64,000 bases of DNA from Humulus lupulus (GCF_963169125.1 NC_084801.1:115843061-115907060), one strand, 5' to 3'; shown: positions 24,429 through 36,622, counted from the stretch's first letter. Notes: generated from the sequence alone by a model not told the origin. Program-made: numbers and translations.

Positions 24429-24799
24429 AATGCAGCCAGAAGGGATTCTAGAAGGTCGAGACCTCAATTTCCAGGCTTTGGTAGGGGCGGAGGCCCTAGT
24501 GACCAAAAGAGAAAGAATCTAGATACAGTTTCAACTCCAAGGTCAGATAGGAGGCCACAGGGCATACAGATAGGCCGCTAGGGTGGCGGTGAGACTTGGA
24601 AAGTGTTCCTAGAGTGTACTCGATGCAGAAGGCACCATATTGGGGAATGTCGGGCGAAGGCCTGCTTTGTCTGCGGGAGTGTGGGACACCTGAAGAATGA
24701 CTGCTTGAAAGCCAGAAAGGAAGAGCCCAAAAAGGTGGATAGCCTGACGCTAGCTCGGGTGTTCACCTTGACCCAGGTAGAGGCCGAGGCTAGTCCCTC

Positions 24800-27655
24800 G
24801 GTGGTTACAGGTCAACTTTCTAGTACTGGGACCCTTTATACTGTTTTAATTTATTCGGGTGCTACACACTCTTTTTGTTGCTAGTAGGATTATTGATGGA
24901 TTGTGTAGACCTTGTGACTTTTATCCTATGGGGTTTGGTACTATGTTGCCTACTAGGGAGTTAGTAGTTTCCAGGAGAGGGGTCAGATCATTGCTAGTGA
25001 TAATGGATGGCAGGGAGTTGTCAGTTGACTTGGTATAGTTGGTTATGACTGATTTTGATATAATTCTGGGTATGGACTGGTTAGAGAAGTATGGGGCAAC
25101 GATAGATTGCAAGAAGAAGATGGTAACATTTGAGCCTGAAGGTGAGGACTCCTTTGTATTCGTTGGCACAGTGCATGGACCCCATATACCTATGATATAT
25201 GTACTTAGAGCTAGAGACTTATTGCAAGGGGGATGCATAAGATTCTTAGCTAGCAGGTGGATATCACTCAGGTCGTGCCGATGGGACCATGACATACCAA
25301 ATTAGTCTGTGAGTTTCTGGATGTGTTTCCAGAGGATCTGCCAGGGTTACCTCCACACAGGGAGATAGAGTTTGTGATTGAACTAGTGCCAGGGACAAAG
25401 CCAGTGTCTAGAGCACCTTATAGGATGGATCTGACAGAGCTGAAGGAGCTAAAGGTTCAATTACAGGAGTTGCTAGACTTGGTTTTATTAGGCCTAGTTT
25501 CTCACCATGGGGCGCACCAGTTCTCTTCGTGAAGAAGAAAGATGGTTCTCTGAGGATGTGTATCGATTATAGAGAACTGAACAAGTTGACTATCAAGAAC
25601 ATGTATCCTCTGTCAAGGATTGATGATGTGTTTGATCAGTTATAGGGTAGGAAGGTATTCTCCAAGAAAGATCTTCGATCCGGTTACACTAGCTAAGGAT
25701 CAGGGAGGAGTATATACCAAAGACAGATTTTCGCACCAGGTACGAACATTATGAGTTTTTGGTGATATCATTTGGACTGACTAATGCCCCAATACATTTA
25801 TGGATCCGATGAACAAGGTGTTCAAAGATCGGTTAGTGATCGTCTTTATCGAAGATATACTGGTATACTCTCAGTCAGAGACAGAGCATGTCAGCTAAAT
25901 GAGTATGAGCAGAGATACCCCACACATGATCTAGAACTTGCATCAGTGGTTTTTGCACTAAAGATGTGGCGACACTACTTATATGGTGAGAAGTGTGATA
26001 TATACACAGATCACAAGAGTTTGAAATACTTCTTCACTTAGAAGGATTTGAACATGAGGTAGAGACGCTGGTGAGCTAGTGAATGATTATGATTGTGAGA
26101 TCCTCTATCACCCAGGAAAAGCCAACGAGGTAGCATATGGCTTAAGTCGGAAGGGTCCGGGACAGTTGTATAGTGCTAGGCAGATATCCAGGAAGTTGGC
26201 TGTGGATATGACCAGAGCTGGTATTGAGTTAGTGGTGGGCCAGTTAACCAACATCACCCTGCAGTCTACTCTGTTGGAGAGGATTAAGGAGAAGAAATTG
26301 AGTGACCCATAGTTGGGTAAGATCAGAGGGGACTTCCTAGCTGGAGTAGCTAAGGACTATACAATGTCAAACATGGGTTTATTGAGATATAAGGATCGGA
26401 TCTGCGTTCCGATGGACACTGGGATAAGACGGGAGATTATGGATGAATCTCATTCTACCCCTTATTCTCTACATCCAGGCACCACAAAGATGTACCAGGA
26501 TCTGAAAGCCTTATATTGGTGGCCTGGGATGAACAGGGATGTGACTGAGTACGTGGCGAGGTGGAAGAGCATCAGAGACCAGCAGGGCTGTTGCAATCTC
26601 TGGATATCCCAGAGTGGAAATGGGAGGACATCACGATGGATTTCGTGGTAGGATTGCCTAGGACAGTGGTCCAGCACGATTCAATCTGGGTCATCGTGGA
26701 TCGATATGCGAAATCAGCTCACTTTCTACCAGTGAGGACAAACTACACTGTTGACCAGAATGCAGATCTCTATGTGAGAGAGATAGTTCGCCTTCATGGT
26801 ACTCTGAGAACTATCGTGTCTAATAGGGACCATATCTTTACTTCCAAGTTTTGGGGAAGTTTACAAAAGGCGATGGGTACACACTTGAAGTTCAATACAA
26901 CTTATCATCCTTAGACTGATGGTCAGTCTAAGAGGATTATCCAGATACTAGAGGACATGTTGAGAGCATGTGTATTGGACTTTGAAGGGTCCTGAAGTAA
27001 ATATTTGCCTCTGATAGAGTTTTCCTATAATAACAGCTACAAGTCGACTATTGGAGTGTCACCTTATGAGATGTTGTATGGTAGGAAGTGCAGATCTCCC
27101 ATTCACTGGGATGAGATGGGTGAGAGGAAATATTTGGGTCCTGAAGTAGTTCAGAGGACCACTGAGGCTATTGAAAAGATTAGAGCTCGGATGCTCGCGT
27201 CTCAGAGTAGACAAAAGAGTTATTCAGACCCAAAGTGGAGGAACGTGGAGTTTCAAGTGGGAGACTATGTCTTCCTTAGGGTTTCATCACTAAGAGAGGT
27301 GAAGAGATTTGGGAAGAAGGGCAAGCTGAGCCCTAGGTTTGTTGGACAATTTGAGATCCTGGAGAGGATCAGTCATGTGGTCTATAGGTTGGCCTTACCC
27401 CCTGCACTGCCTAGTGTGCACAACGTATTTCATATTTTCATGCTGAGAAAGTATGTATTAGATGGGACTCATGTATTGAGTTACGAGGATCTGGAATTGG
27501 AGACATATTTGTCCTATGAGGAGCAGCCAATTCAGATTTTAGACAGGAAGGAAAAGGTACTGAGGAACAAGACTATACCTTTAGTTAAGGTATCATGGAG
27601 GAACAACAAGGTCGAGGAAGTGACTTGGGAGTTGGAGGCAGATATGCAGAATTAG
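24800..27655 (+). pseudogene. pol of element A (protease, RT, RNase H, integrase, chromodomain), broken
   Basis: The protease motif reads LIYSGATHSF at 24846-24875, with the catalytic Asp changed to Tyr. RT remnants follow ([36 protein letters not shown]), with several stops and a degraded YVDD box, then RNase H pieces ([21 protein letters not shown]). Integrase appears as HPGTTKMYQDLKALYWWPGM, a catalytic-core stretch with WEDITMDFVVGLPR, and a GPY-like C-terminus. The last 216 codons (27005-27655) stay open and end in a chromodomain-like stretch (VKVSWRNNKVEEVTWELEAD), as in Tekay/Del chromoviruses, whose chromodomains can target integration to heterochromatin. At least five lesions are visible, so the copy is dead. 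Confidence 0.85.
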
Positions 27656-27698
27656 TATCCCGAGCTAATCAGGTAAAATTTCGAGGACAAAATTTCTA

Positions 27699-27713
27699 TG
27701 AGGAGGGGATAGT
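27699..27713 (+). other. Polypurine tract of element A
   Basis: The sequence tgaggaggggatagt lies directly before the 3' LTR, the usual plus-strand priming site of Ty3/gypsy elements. Confidence 0.85.
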
Positions 27714-28293
27714 TGTAACGTCCCAAATTACCTAATAAGGCTTAGGGCCATGATTAGGGGGCCAGGATGGCAGCTTATGGAAATTTATGTGTTTATGTGA
27801 TATATATGTGTGTTATTAATTGAGTTATATGATAATATGACCAGATATGCATGTTTAGGTGTATTAAATGTGCATGTGGGCTCGTTTCTTTTTAGAAGGG
27901 AAATTTTCGTAATTTGGCCTGTTATGGGTATATTTGGAATATATGTGCATATATGTATGAGACCACATTATTATGTGGATATATTTGGGTTGCTCGGCAC
28001 GAGACGATCATAGGGAGCAAGTTAGGGGGAAAGTCACAACGGGACCTAATACTCGACTCAGGGTGAGTTAAGGGGTATTTTGGGTATCTAGTACATTATC
28101 GGGTTATCGGGTAATGGGAATGAATATTCGAGGATATATTCAGTATTAGTGAGATTAGGAGGGAATTCTAGGAGTTTTGACCATTTTTCCCTCGAGGATG
28201 TTTTTGGTACCCCGAGCCTTGGGATTTGCTTAAGGTCACTTAGAGTCTAAGTAAACCTCACAAACACCAGAAACAGATGGAAAATCGTTCAGC

Positions 28294-28310
28294 TTTCTCT
28301 CTCTCTCTCG

Positions 28311-28351
<41 letters not shown>
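28294..28351 (+). repeat. (CT)n-(CA)n compound microsatellite
   Basis: About seven CT units are followed by about twenty CA units, separated by gtt. Confidence 0.95.
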
Positions 28352-28353
<2 letters not shown>

Positions 28354-28794
28354 AAATTCCCTGGGAATTCTTGCGATTTAGAAGGAATCGAGGCTAGCTT
28401 AGGCTTAGGATTGCTTGGGGAGAGCATCATTCAGGGCAACTGAGGTAACAATTTCCAGCCTTGAATCCCTCTGTTTTTCTGGTTTTTAGCTAAGTTTTGG
28501 AGTTTAGGAACTCAGTTCTTAAATTTTGGGATTTTATGGGGTTTTGGCCAAGTTTAGGGTTGGGTTTTGTGTGTTTTGAGGTGCCGAGTTAATTGGGAAC
28601 TTTACCTTGGGGATTTTGCTATGTTTGTATAGGTTTTTGGTGGATTTTTGCTTGAAGAAAACGGGGAAATTTATGAGTTTTCATGGTGACCAGCGACCTT
28701 GTTCTTGGGGCGCTGCGACTTTCATGAGCAAGAAGGAGAAAGAGGTGTCGAACCTCCATTTGAGCCGCGACGCAAGAAGGGGCACACCGCGACA

Positions 28795-30690
28795 TGATAA
28801 CTCTACAAAATAGAGTTATTTTACCACTATTTATAAGCTAATTAGTGTTAAGTTCTTACGTTTTTTATTAATTTATTAAATTTTTAAGTAATTTTGAATT
28901 TATTAGTCTTATCATGATTTTATAGATTTTTGTGTGTTTTTATAGTTATTTTATTGTAATATGTTATAGTTTAATTATTTGAAATTAGTATTATTAGATT
29001 AGAAGTTAAATTGTTATTTTATTGAACTTAATTGCCGAAGTAAATTAAATTTTAATTAATATTTTCATGGACTTAATATTATCTATTGTATAATTGAAAA
29101 TATTTGATTATGATTTAATTTATGCTGTAGGAATTATGTTGTATTTTTTTGTGTGTTTGAAAAAGAAAGAGAAAGAAAGAAAAATGGCATTTTTGAAAAG
29201 GAATAAGCAAACACATGGCACCAAGCCCACAAGACCAAGCCTCCCAGCTGCCTTCCCAGCCCGTGCCCCAGGCCCACGCCACCTGCCCAGCCAGCCCAAG
29301 CCTCCAGGCCCGCACGCCTCAGCATCCTCCAACTCCCCTAGGTCCACGATTTCCCTTCCCAATTGCTTGAACCTTCCCCAGCCACTTGGGCTTGCGCCCA
29401 ACTACCTCACCCATGGGCCGCCTGCCCTTTTCTCGGCCTAGTGGCCTCCTAAGATGGCTGCCAGCCCAGCAAACAAAAGGAGAAATGTGTCTTGAGCCCA
29501 ACAATGTCTCCTTGTCCCATTGTCCAAAAATGCCACATTTTTACCTAAACTTTTCTATACATTTTACCCCAAAATCATCATTACATCTTAAAATTTACCC
29601 CTATATGCCATATTATTCTTCATTTCAAATTTAATTTAATCAATTTAATTAATTTAAATTGATTATCTTAAACACTTTTTTGGCTATAAATATAGGATTG
29701 GAGTGCTTAATTTGGAGGGGGTTACACTACAAAAATTCTACACTTTCAATACCACTCCATTCTCTTCTTCTTTTTATTCTTTTTTGTCATTTTTTCTATG
29801 AGTTTTTAAAGGAAAATTTTGGGGGTTCATCCCCCAAATTTTCCTATTTATGTTTGTAATTTTTATTTTGTAATTTCCATTCTAGTTATGCGCTTCTAAT
29901 CTTTTTCATAAGATTATTAAGATCATGATGAAGCAACTTGTAACTAGATAATATTTATGTTGTATGTTGATTTCCCTTGTAATGCAACAAAGTTTATGGA
30001 TTTTTCTTCTTCATATATGTCTTTCATCTTTAATATCTCATATTTTGGATTGTTAGATAATATTGCACTTTATTCTTCATTTTTGCAAAACATAATATTA
30101 TTTGTGTAAGATGTGTCATTAAATTATACACATCCAATGCTTAGAACAAAAATATTATGTTTTGCCTTATAAATAATGTTATTTGATTATTTTTTTCCAT
30201 TAGGTTGATTCACATTAAATACTTTGAAATTATACTTTTTTTGAAAAGTGAAGAAAAATCCTATCTTTTTAGAAATAATTTGTGCTTAAAATTATAAATT
30301 TATTTGGAAAATGATAGTTTGACTTATTTTAACTATCACTAAAACTTGGGAATCAATATACTAATAATTATTATTAAACTTACATTTTGTGGATTCTAGT
30401 ATCTTAATAATCTTTCTTTTACAACTTATTTTCAAATCATAATTGTTTTATTTTTATTCTCTTAAATAGCTTTATTTTAAATCTTTTATTTTATGTTCAT
30501 GACATTAAATCTCATCAATCTTTGGAGCTAGGTTAGAGTCTATTAATTTTGGTTTAAAATAGTTGTCTTTTTTATTTTAGACAACTCCTTTGGATTCGAC
30601 ATCCTTGCTTACACGATCACTATTCTATATCAACGATTCGTGCGCTTACGAGTTATAAATATTTAAAACATACTCATTTTGGGTCCATCA
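28795..30690 (+). mobile_element. LTR-like insertion J (probable solo LTR), 1.9 kb
   Basis: It begins TGATAACTC and ends GGTCCATCA, so it has TG...CA ends. It splits the 3' LTR of A between accgcgac and gacgcgtg. Only a 3-bp match (gac) flanks it, so the duplication size is unclear. Inside are a C-rich, Pro-codon-rich stretch (29210-29480) and a TATA box (29685-29692) followed by a C/T-rich leader, which fits U3/R. An inverted second copy lies at 59688-60885. No protein is encoded. A DNA transposon with a 3-bp duplication cannot be excluded. Confidence 0.65.
29685..29692 (+). promoter_or_regulatory. TATA box in element J
   Basis: TATAAATA lies about 45 bp upstream of a CT-rich leader, consistent with an LTR promoter. 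Confidence 0.55.
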
Positions 30691-32244
30691 TGACGCGTGT
30701 CAAAACAGAGGAGAGCCTTGGGCTCTCTGACTTGGGATGGGCCGCAGCTCCTTTGTTTTGAATCGCGACACTTGAAGGGTTTTTGAGCCCCGGGAAGGTT
30801 TTGAGTGCAGGAACTCAAACCTAAGGGCTCGGGATCGATCCTACTACTCGGTTGAGTAGAATTCGACGTCTCAGAGGCTAGGACTCGGTTCAGAAGCCTT
30901 TATTTGCTCATTTTGATGAGATTCTCTATTGGTTGTGACTAGGTTATCGCTAAGGGCTCAGAACCGGGATTGTGCTCGAGGGTCGTACTTAATATACGTT
31001 GCACTCGAACCTAAGGTAAGAAAACTGCACCCAATACGTGATATATGTGATTAGGGCTTGACCCGGTTGTTGATTATAACTATGAATAGGGCTCAGCCCC
31101 TGAGAATGAATGTGATTTAGGTTATTCTTGAATGATTTGTGTCTGAATAATTGTCTAATGAATGCTTGCCCTGTCTGCAAAGGTAGGGCTCAACCCCGCT
31201 AAGGAACATGGTTATTACTGTGTTTGTGTTTGATTGGTTAAGATACCATGATTTATATGTATGCATACTTGTATTGTTTGAAGTATGCTTAGCTGTATCT
31301 GTTTGCCTAGTTATCTGAATGTCTGATTAAAGTCTTAACTTATTATTCAATGGCGGCAATAGCGCACTGCACGCTGGTCTAGAGGCTTAGGCCTAATTAG
31401 AGATGTACTATTATGTTGGCCGACCCTATGGTCGTTGGAAAAACAAAGCACTTGGCTAGCTTTATGACTAGTTACGCAAAGCTAAGGGCAAGGGCCCCAG
31501 GTGACTCTATGGTCACATAGCTAGGGCACAGGGCCCTGGGTTGACTCTATGGTCATCTATTCAAGGCAGCAGGCCCCAAAATGATCCAATGATCGTTTAT
31601 TTGTAATTGTATGCATGCATGAGTAGGTTATTACTGCTGGGCATGCTAGGTATGTATTTGGAATCTGTATTTACTATTCATGCACATGTTTAAGTTTTCT
31701 TGCTGAGCCTTTGCTCACAGGTGCTATATGGTGTAGGTAAGGGGAAAAGAAAGTTAGACCAGCCATGAGTTGGAGAGCTTCGGTGGCAGCGTGTACATAT
31801 GCAGCTGCTCGTCCACCACGACCAAGAATATCTCAGAGGAACTAGGGTTGTATCCCTTATTTTTCCGCTTAGGCGGGCTAGTTGTAACTTTTGATTGTAT
31901 ATACCTTTTCAAACATTTGTTTGTAACCTTTTGGGATCTCATGTATGTATTAAAATTTAAAATGAAAAGTTAACGTTTCCTTTGACCCAAATTTTTAACC
32001 TTAACTCTTGACATTAACCTTAGTTACACGTTTATAACCAAATGACTTGATCAGCAAGTCTGACACCATTTAAAGTACACAGTGTAACGATCTTGGATTA
32101 GGAGGACGCTACACATATATTAAAATGTTTGAATTCCAAAACATACTTCAAACATGTATTCAATTCTATACATGCACATAATGGGTCATTCATAATTTAG
32201 TGTTGGGATTCAAAATGATCATATATTTATCAATGGAATTTTTT

Positions 32245-32645
32245 AGTGTAGTGATTATTTTTTATCACTATCGATAGATACTTTTAGTATTTTCGGAATA
32301 TGATTAAGTTGTAACTCTATTTTTTTAGATGACGATGTATATTGTAGTTACAGGAGACCTCTCACAAATTTTCAGGAAATTCTAGATAATTTAGGATGCC
32401 AAAATCAAAATTTAAATAGCTTATTGCACACACGTATAAATATTGAAACAAGCATGCGTGCAACAAACTATTTGAATTATGATTTCGGCATGCTAAATTA
32501 TCTAGAATTTCTTCAAAATTTGTGGGAGGTCCCCTGTAACTACATTATACATCGTCATGTAAAAAAAATTAGATTTGCAGCTTATTTATGTACCAAAAAT
32601 ACTAAAAATACCTATAGGTAGTGATTAAAAATAATACTATAGTGG
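32245..32645. mobile_element. Foldback (MITE-like) element
   Basis: The left arm (from about 32245) and the reverse complement of the right arm (ending about 32645) match over most of their length. Matching pairs include tagtattttcgg with the complement of ccaaaaatacta, atgacgatgta with tacatcgtcat, and ctagataatt with aattatctag. It could form one long hairpin and has no coding capacity. Exact ends and target duplication are not clear. Confidence 0.75.
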
Positions 32646-32647
32646 TA

Positions 32648-32940
32648 CATGTTGATTACGTTTTTTGTCAACTAAAACAATAGGAAGAAAAGAAAGAACA
32701 AAGATTTTTTACGTGGCTCAGTAGTTAAATCTGCATACGTCCACGAGTCACTTTTATTGAATAAATAGTCTGCATTTAAAGATCTAAAAACAATTTCACA
32801 GAGCTTTGAGTACAAATTTGTGCGTCCAAAATAAATGACTAAATCCAGGCTATTTATAAACCCACTTTACAGAATATTATTCCCTTAATTTTAGGGAAGT
32901 TACAAGATATCTCATTTGAAATTGAAATACAACAGAGTAT
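32648..32940 (-). repeat. LTR fragment H
   Basis: It begins TGTTGATTACG and contains ttttttacgtggctcag...tccacgagtc, the same block seen in LTRs F and G. A ctatttataaa box is also present. It ends where the Cassandra LTR begins. It is probably a truncated LTR; its family and orientation are tentative. Confidence 0.5.
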
Positions 32941-33385
32941 ATGTAACACCCCACGTCACATTGGCTGCTTCCTGGAATGACAACTGGCCCTGTAAACCAA
33001 CATGAGTCTTTCAAGCGTGCTTTGTCCTCACTCGCACGCTTCCTGGGAAAACTTCCCAGGAGGTCACCCATCATGAGACTACTCCAGGTCAAGCATGCTT
33101 AACTTTGGGGTTCTCAAGTGATGGGCTACCGAAAAGAAGATGCATCTTGTTGGCATAGGTAGTACCCATCAACCCATTTAAGCCCTCTTCAACTGTGTAG
33201 TCCCATACCTACATAGTCTTAGAATCATCACACTTGACCTTCCCCAGGCAGTGTGGGATTGCACAACTTTACCCGGTTTTTCCCCTACAGATCATGGGAT
33301 ACTGACTGTCACAATCACCCTCCCTTAGGGGTCTGACGTCCCCGTCGGCCACACTTTCGACTGGGTCTAGGCTCTGATACCAAGT
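32941..33385 (-). mobile_element. Cassandra-type TRIM: 3' LTR, polypurine tract, short internal domain, primer site
   Basis: On the minus strand the order is TGGTATCAGAGC primer site (next to 33385), a roughly 70-bp internal domain, a polypurine tract (AAGGGAGGGTGAT) and a roughly 370-bp LTR ending GTGTTACA at 32941. The LTR contains a 5S-rRNA-derived segment, the hallmark of Cassandra TRIMs, which encode no protein. The expected 5' LTR is missing: a gypsy-type LTR (E) abuts the primer site instead. Confidence 0.8.
33052..33127 (-). repeat. 5S-rRNA-derived segment of the Cassandra LTR
   Basis: The minus strand matches the 3' two-thirds of plant 5S rRNA, including AGTTAAGCATGCTTG (box A region) and GGGTGACCTCCTGGGAAG (box C region). 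It is part of an LTR, not a 5S gene: the 5' part of the rRNA is absent and no 5S spacer follows. Confidence 0.9.
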
Positions 33386-33889
33386 TGTAACACCCTACTA
33401 CCTAGGGACCATTACACTGTGTATTTAAAATAGTGCTAAACTCACTAAACGAGTCATTTGGCCATAATCGTGTAACTAAATGTGATTAACGATTTGGGGT
33501 TAAAATTTTTGGTCAAGGATACAAACGTTTCACTAGAATGTTTATTGTATACATGGGATCCAAAAATACCTTTAAAAGGTTAATTACAATAAGAAGTTAC
33601 AACCTGCCGACCTAAGCGAGAAAATAGGGTTTAACCTTAGTTCGTCTTTAAACCCTCGGCCGTGGTGGTCGAGCAGCCGCATATGTACACATCATCACCT
33701 AAGCTTTTCAACTCAAAGATGGTCCAGCTTTCTCTTACCTTTACCTGCACCACATAGCACCCGTGAGCCGAGGCTTAGCAAGAAAACTTAAACATGCTCA
33801 TAAGCAGTTAATAGCATGTCACCAAATCATAATAAGCATGCCTAGTAGTAATATCCCTATTCATGCATGCAGGAAAGTACAAATAAATG

Positions 33890-34275
33890 ATTGTGGGATC
33901 ATTGTGGGGCTTTCAGTCCTAATCAGATGACCATGGGGTCAACCTGGGGTCCTTTGCCCTGAATAAATGACCGTGGAGTCATCCTGGGGTCCTGTGCTCT
34001 GAATAGACGACTGTGGAGTCAACCTTGGGTCCTTTGCCCTATTAGATGACCATGGAGTCAACCTGGGGTCCTGTGCCCTGGATAGATGACCATGGAGTCA
34101 ACCTGGGGTCCTATGCCCTGGATAAATGGTCGTGGAGTCAACCTGGGGTCATGTGCCATGGATAGATGACCATGGGGTCAACCTAGGGTCATGTGCCCTG
34201 AATAAATGATTGTGAAGTCATATTGGGGACTTGTGCCCTAAGCAATGTGACCATCAAGTCACCTAGGCCTTTTAG
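33890..34275. repeat. Minisatellite of 40-46 bp units in LTR E, 8-9 copies
   Basis: Units share gatgaccatgg(a/g)gtcaacctggggtcc followed by tgccctg. The same position in the LTRs of A has only two or three diverged units (near 18655-18760 and 31495-31595). Confidence 0.9.
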
Positions 34276-35716
34276 CCCTGGTTCTGAGTAACTAGCCATA
34301 GACTAGCCAAGCGCTTTAGTTTTCTTCGACTATAGGGTCGGACGAGTGTATAATGCTCTATTGATTGGATCTAATCATATGTGTTGCTCTTGACTAATAA
34401 CTCAGTGCTTTACGACCAGCGCTTAGCGCTATTGCCATCCTTGACTAATAAGTCGGTGCTTTCTCAATGAGGTAATGCAAATAGGCATATATCATGTGTC
34501 AAATATCTAGATATAAGGCACTCAACATGCTTAATCAACAATCACAAGCACAATCATAATTATGCACATTTACAGAGAGTCAAGCTCTGATCAATTCCAT
34601 ATTCAACATTCATGCCATGCCATAATCACATGTATCACATGCATCACATATTGGGTGCAGTTTTCTTACCTTTGGTCCAAGCACAGGTTACCAATAAACG
34701 ACCCTCGGGCACGATCTTGATTTTGAACCCCTAGCGTTCACCTAGTCACAACCATAATATAGAATCCCGTAAAAACTGAGTAAATAAAGACTTCCAGACC
34801 GGGTCCTAGCCTCCAGGACGTCGAATCCTACCAGATTGGGTAGTAGGATCGATCCTGAGCCCTTAGGTTTAAGTTCCCACGACTTAAAACCCAACCTGGA
34901 CAAAACTGCATAGGCGAGCCGTGACTTGGCTCTGGGGGTCGCAGCGCGCCTCCCAGACAACAGCCCTCTACCTAGGCTTTAGGGCACGGGCAGCGACTTG
35001 CCCTCTAGAGTCGCAGTGCGCCCCCCAGGCAGAACCCCTCCTGGTTCTGGGTTCACACAAGTCGCGACTTCCAAGAACAAGGTCGCGACCCAACCTTGAA
35101 CCCAACAATTTTCTTCATTTTTTCCCATTTAAATCCTCCAAAAACCTATCCAAACATATTCAAATCCCAAAAACAAAGTTCCCAAACATCCCAATGGCCC
35201 AAAACCATCAAAACATAAGCTTTAAACAACTCAAAAACTCATCAAAGCATAAAATCTAATCAAAGCTTAAAAACTCAAAATCTCAAAACTCAAAACTTAA
35301 AACTTGGATCACCTCTGATTGAGTTGTTTCCCAATTAAATCCTCCGGCTCATAAGCTTCTAGTATTCCCTAGAATCATTATGACTCTAACCTTGCTTGAA
35401 TCTGAGTCCTAAAACTCGAGTTTCCTTCAAAAATGCTAATGGCGTTAAAAAGAGAACGAGAGAGAGATAGAACATACTGAACATTTTTTTATGTTTCTGA
35501 CAGGTTACTTCGGGCTTAAGTAACCTCAAGCAAATCCTAATGCTTGGGGTCCCAAAAATTCCCCCTGGCGTAAAATAGTCAAAATTCCCATAATTCCCTC
35601 CTGATCTCACTAACTCCCAATATATCATCAAATAATCATTCCCATTACTCAATATCCCGGTAATGTGCTAAATACCCAATATACCCCTTGACTCACTCCG
35701 AGTTAAGTATGGGTCC

Positions 35717-36608
35717 TGTTTACCGAGTTTTTCGGAAATGAATACAAACAAAATAATAAAAAGATAAGAACTGTAGAAGTGCGGAAATATAAATAAACAA
35801 ACAGGTTTCTTACGTGGTTCAGGCGTTAACGAGCCCTAGTCCACGAGTCGATGTTATTATACTTGTAGTGGATTACAGTGAAATGGCTGGTGTATAAGAC
35901 CCTCACAAACTCACAATGTTTCTCTCGGGTTCTCTTGAAGAAGATGAAGCTAGAGAGATTTCAGCAGAGTTCTTGCTATGTAATCTTTTTGGCCGTCCCC
36001 TTTATCGTAAAATGAGGGGGTCTTTATAGCTAGGGTTTTGGATTAGGGTTTCACTCTGCCCCCCTGAGCCTTAATTACACCAGCCATAAATAGGGGATAC
36101 AATTACCGTAGTCGCCTGGCTACCAGACTCTATGTGGGTATATTTACATGAAAGTATGGGGAATGCACAAAGGCAGCTGTCTTTTCCAGGCTGTCAGCGG
36201 AACAGTAGGCGAAGTGGTACCTTTAGGCATGCTGGGATGTGTGCGGCCTCGACCTGTCAGGCGTGTCAGGCGGGATCCTGTGTCAGGTGGAGATCATTCC
36301 AACTATGCCTCCTCCATGACTCGGCCGCTTGGTCTTCTTTCGTGCGAGGCACGGGACTGTATCCGCGAAGGTAGCCTGAAGAGCTTCTCCTGGAAGAACC
36401 TTCCCCGAAGGATATCCCTTCGGGAGTCCGGGAGAATTGACGAGCTTCCGTGACCTTCGGTTGCTTGAAAGAGTAAGCTTGACACTAAACGGGAGAGGCG
36501 AAGCCTTTCTGTCCATCCGCGAGCTCTGGTCACTTTTCGTGAAAGACTTTGATAATTCTGCTTCCCCGAGGCTATCCATCTAAACGCTATCCGGAAATCT
36601 GGATAACA
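35717..36608 (-). repeat. 3' LTR of element F, 892 bp
   Basis: Begins TGTTTACCGAG and ends GGATAACA on the plus strand, next to the polypurine tract. Contains the ttacgtggttcagg...tagtccacgag block near 35812-35852. Confidence 0.95.
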
Positions 36609-36622
36609 TTTACCCCCCAAGG
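36609..36622 (-). other. Polypurine tract of element F
   Basis: The minus strand reads CTTGGGGGGTAAA directly before the LTR. Element G has the same tract at 61813-61825. Confidence 0.85.

Larger units (their letters stand above)
19840..24780 (+). pseudogene. gag of element A, broken and interrupted by solo LTR D
   Basis: A Ty3/gypsy gag domain is recognisable at about 19860-20367, with fragments such as NEIVACPTYMFLEDA, FNEKYYNDAVKAAKGEEF and VTDYTLKFDRLAKFAK. Stop codons and frameshifts interrupt it. The frame resumes after D at 24429 and reaches the zinc knuckle CFVCGSVGHLKNDC (CX2CX4HX4C) near 24667. The translated target site reads across D, which confirms that D is an insertion. The gene cannot make a full Gag. 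Confidence 0.82.
12276..32113 (+). mobile_element. Decayed Ty3/gypsy chromovirus (Tekay-like), element A, with nested insertions
   Basis: The order is 5' LTR (12276-19282), Met-tRNA primer site, gag, protease, RT, RNase H, integrase, chromodomain-like C-terminus, polypurine tract and 3' LTR (27714-32113). Both LTRs begin TGTAAC and end ACGCTACA. Four foreign units interrupt it: B with C in the 5' LTR, D in gag, and J in the 3' LTR. The 5-bp flanks do not match (aataa left, catat right), so either the duplication has decayed or the outer LTRs belong to different insertions that recombined. All coding parts are broken. Confidence 0.8.
27714..32113 (+). repeat. 3' LTR of element A, interrupted by J
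   Basis: The LTR runs TGTAACGTCCC to GACGCTACA. Element J occupies 28795-30690 inside it. A CT/CA microsatellite (28294-28351) lies in a segment missing from the 5' LTR. A splice-donor-like site (31016) and an acceptor-like tgtag|gtaagg (ending 31736) are present. Confidence 0.82.

Noticed and set aside
33052..33127. Functional 5S rRNA gene
   Set aside because: Only the 3' part matches and it lies in a Cassandra LTR next to a polypurine tract; no tandem array or terminator is present.
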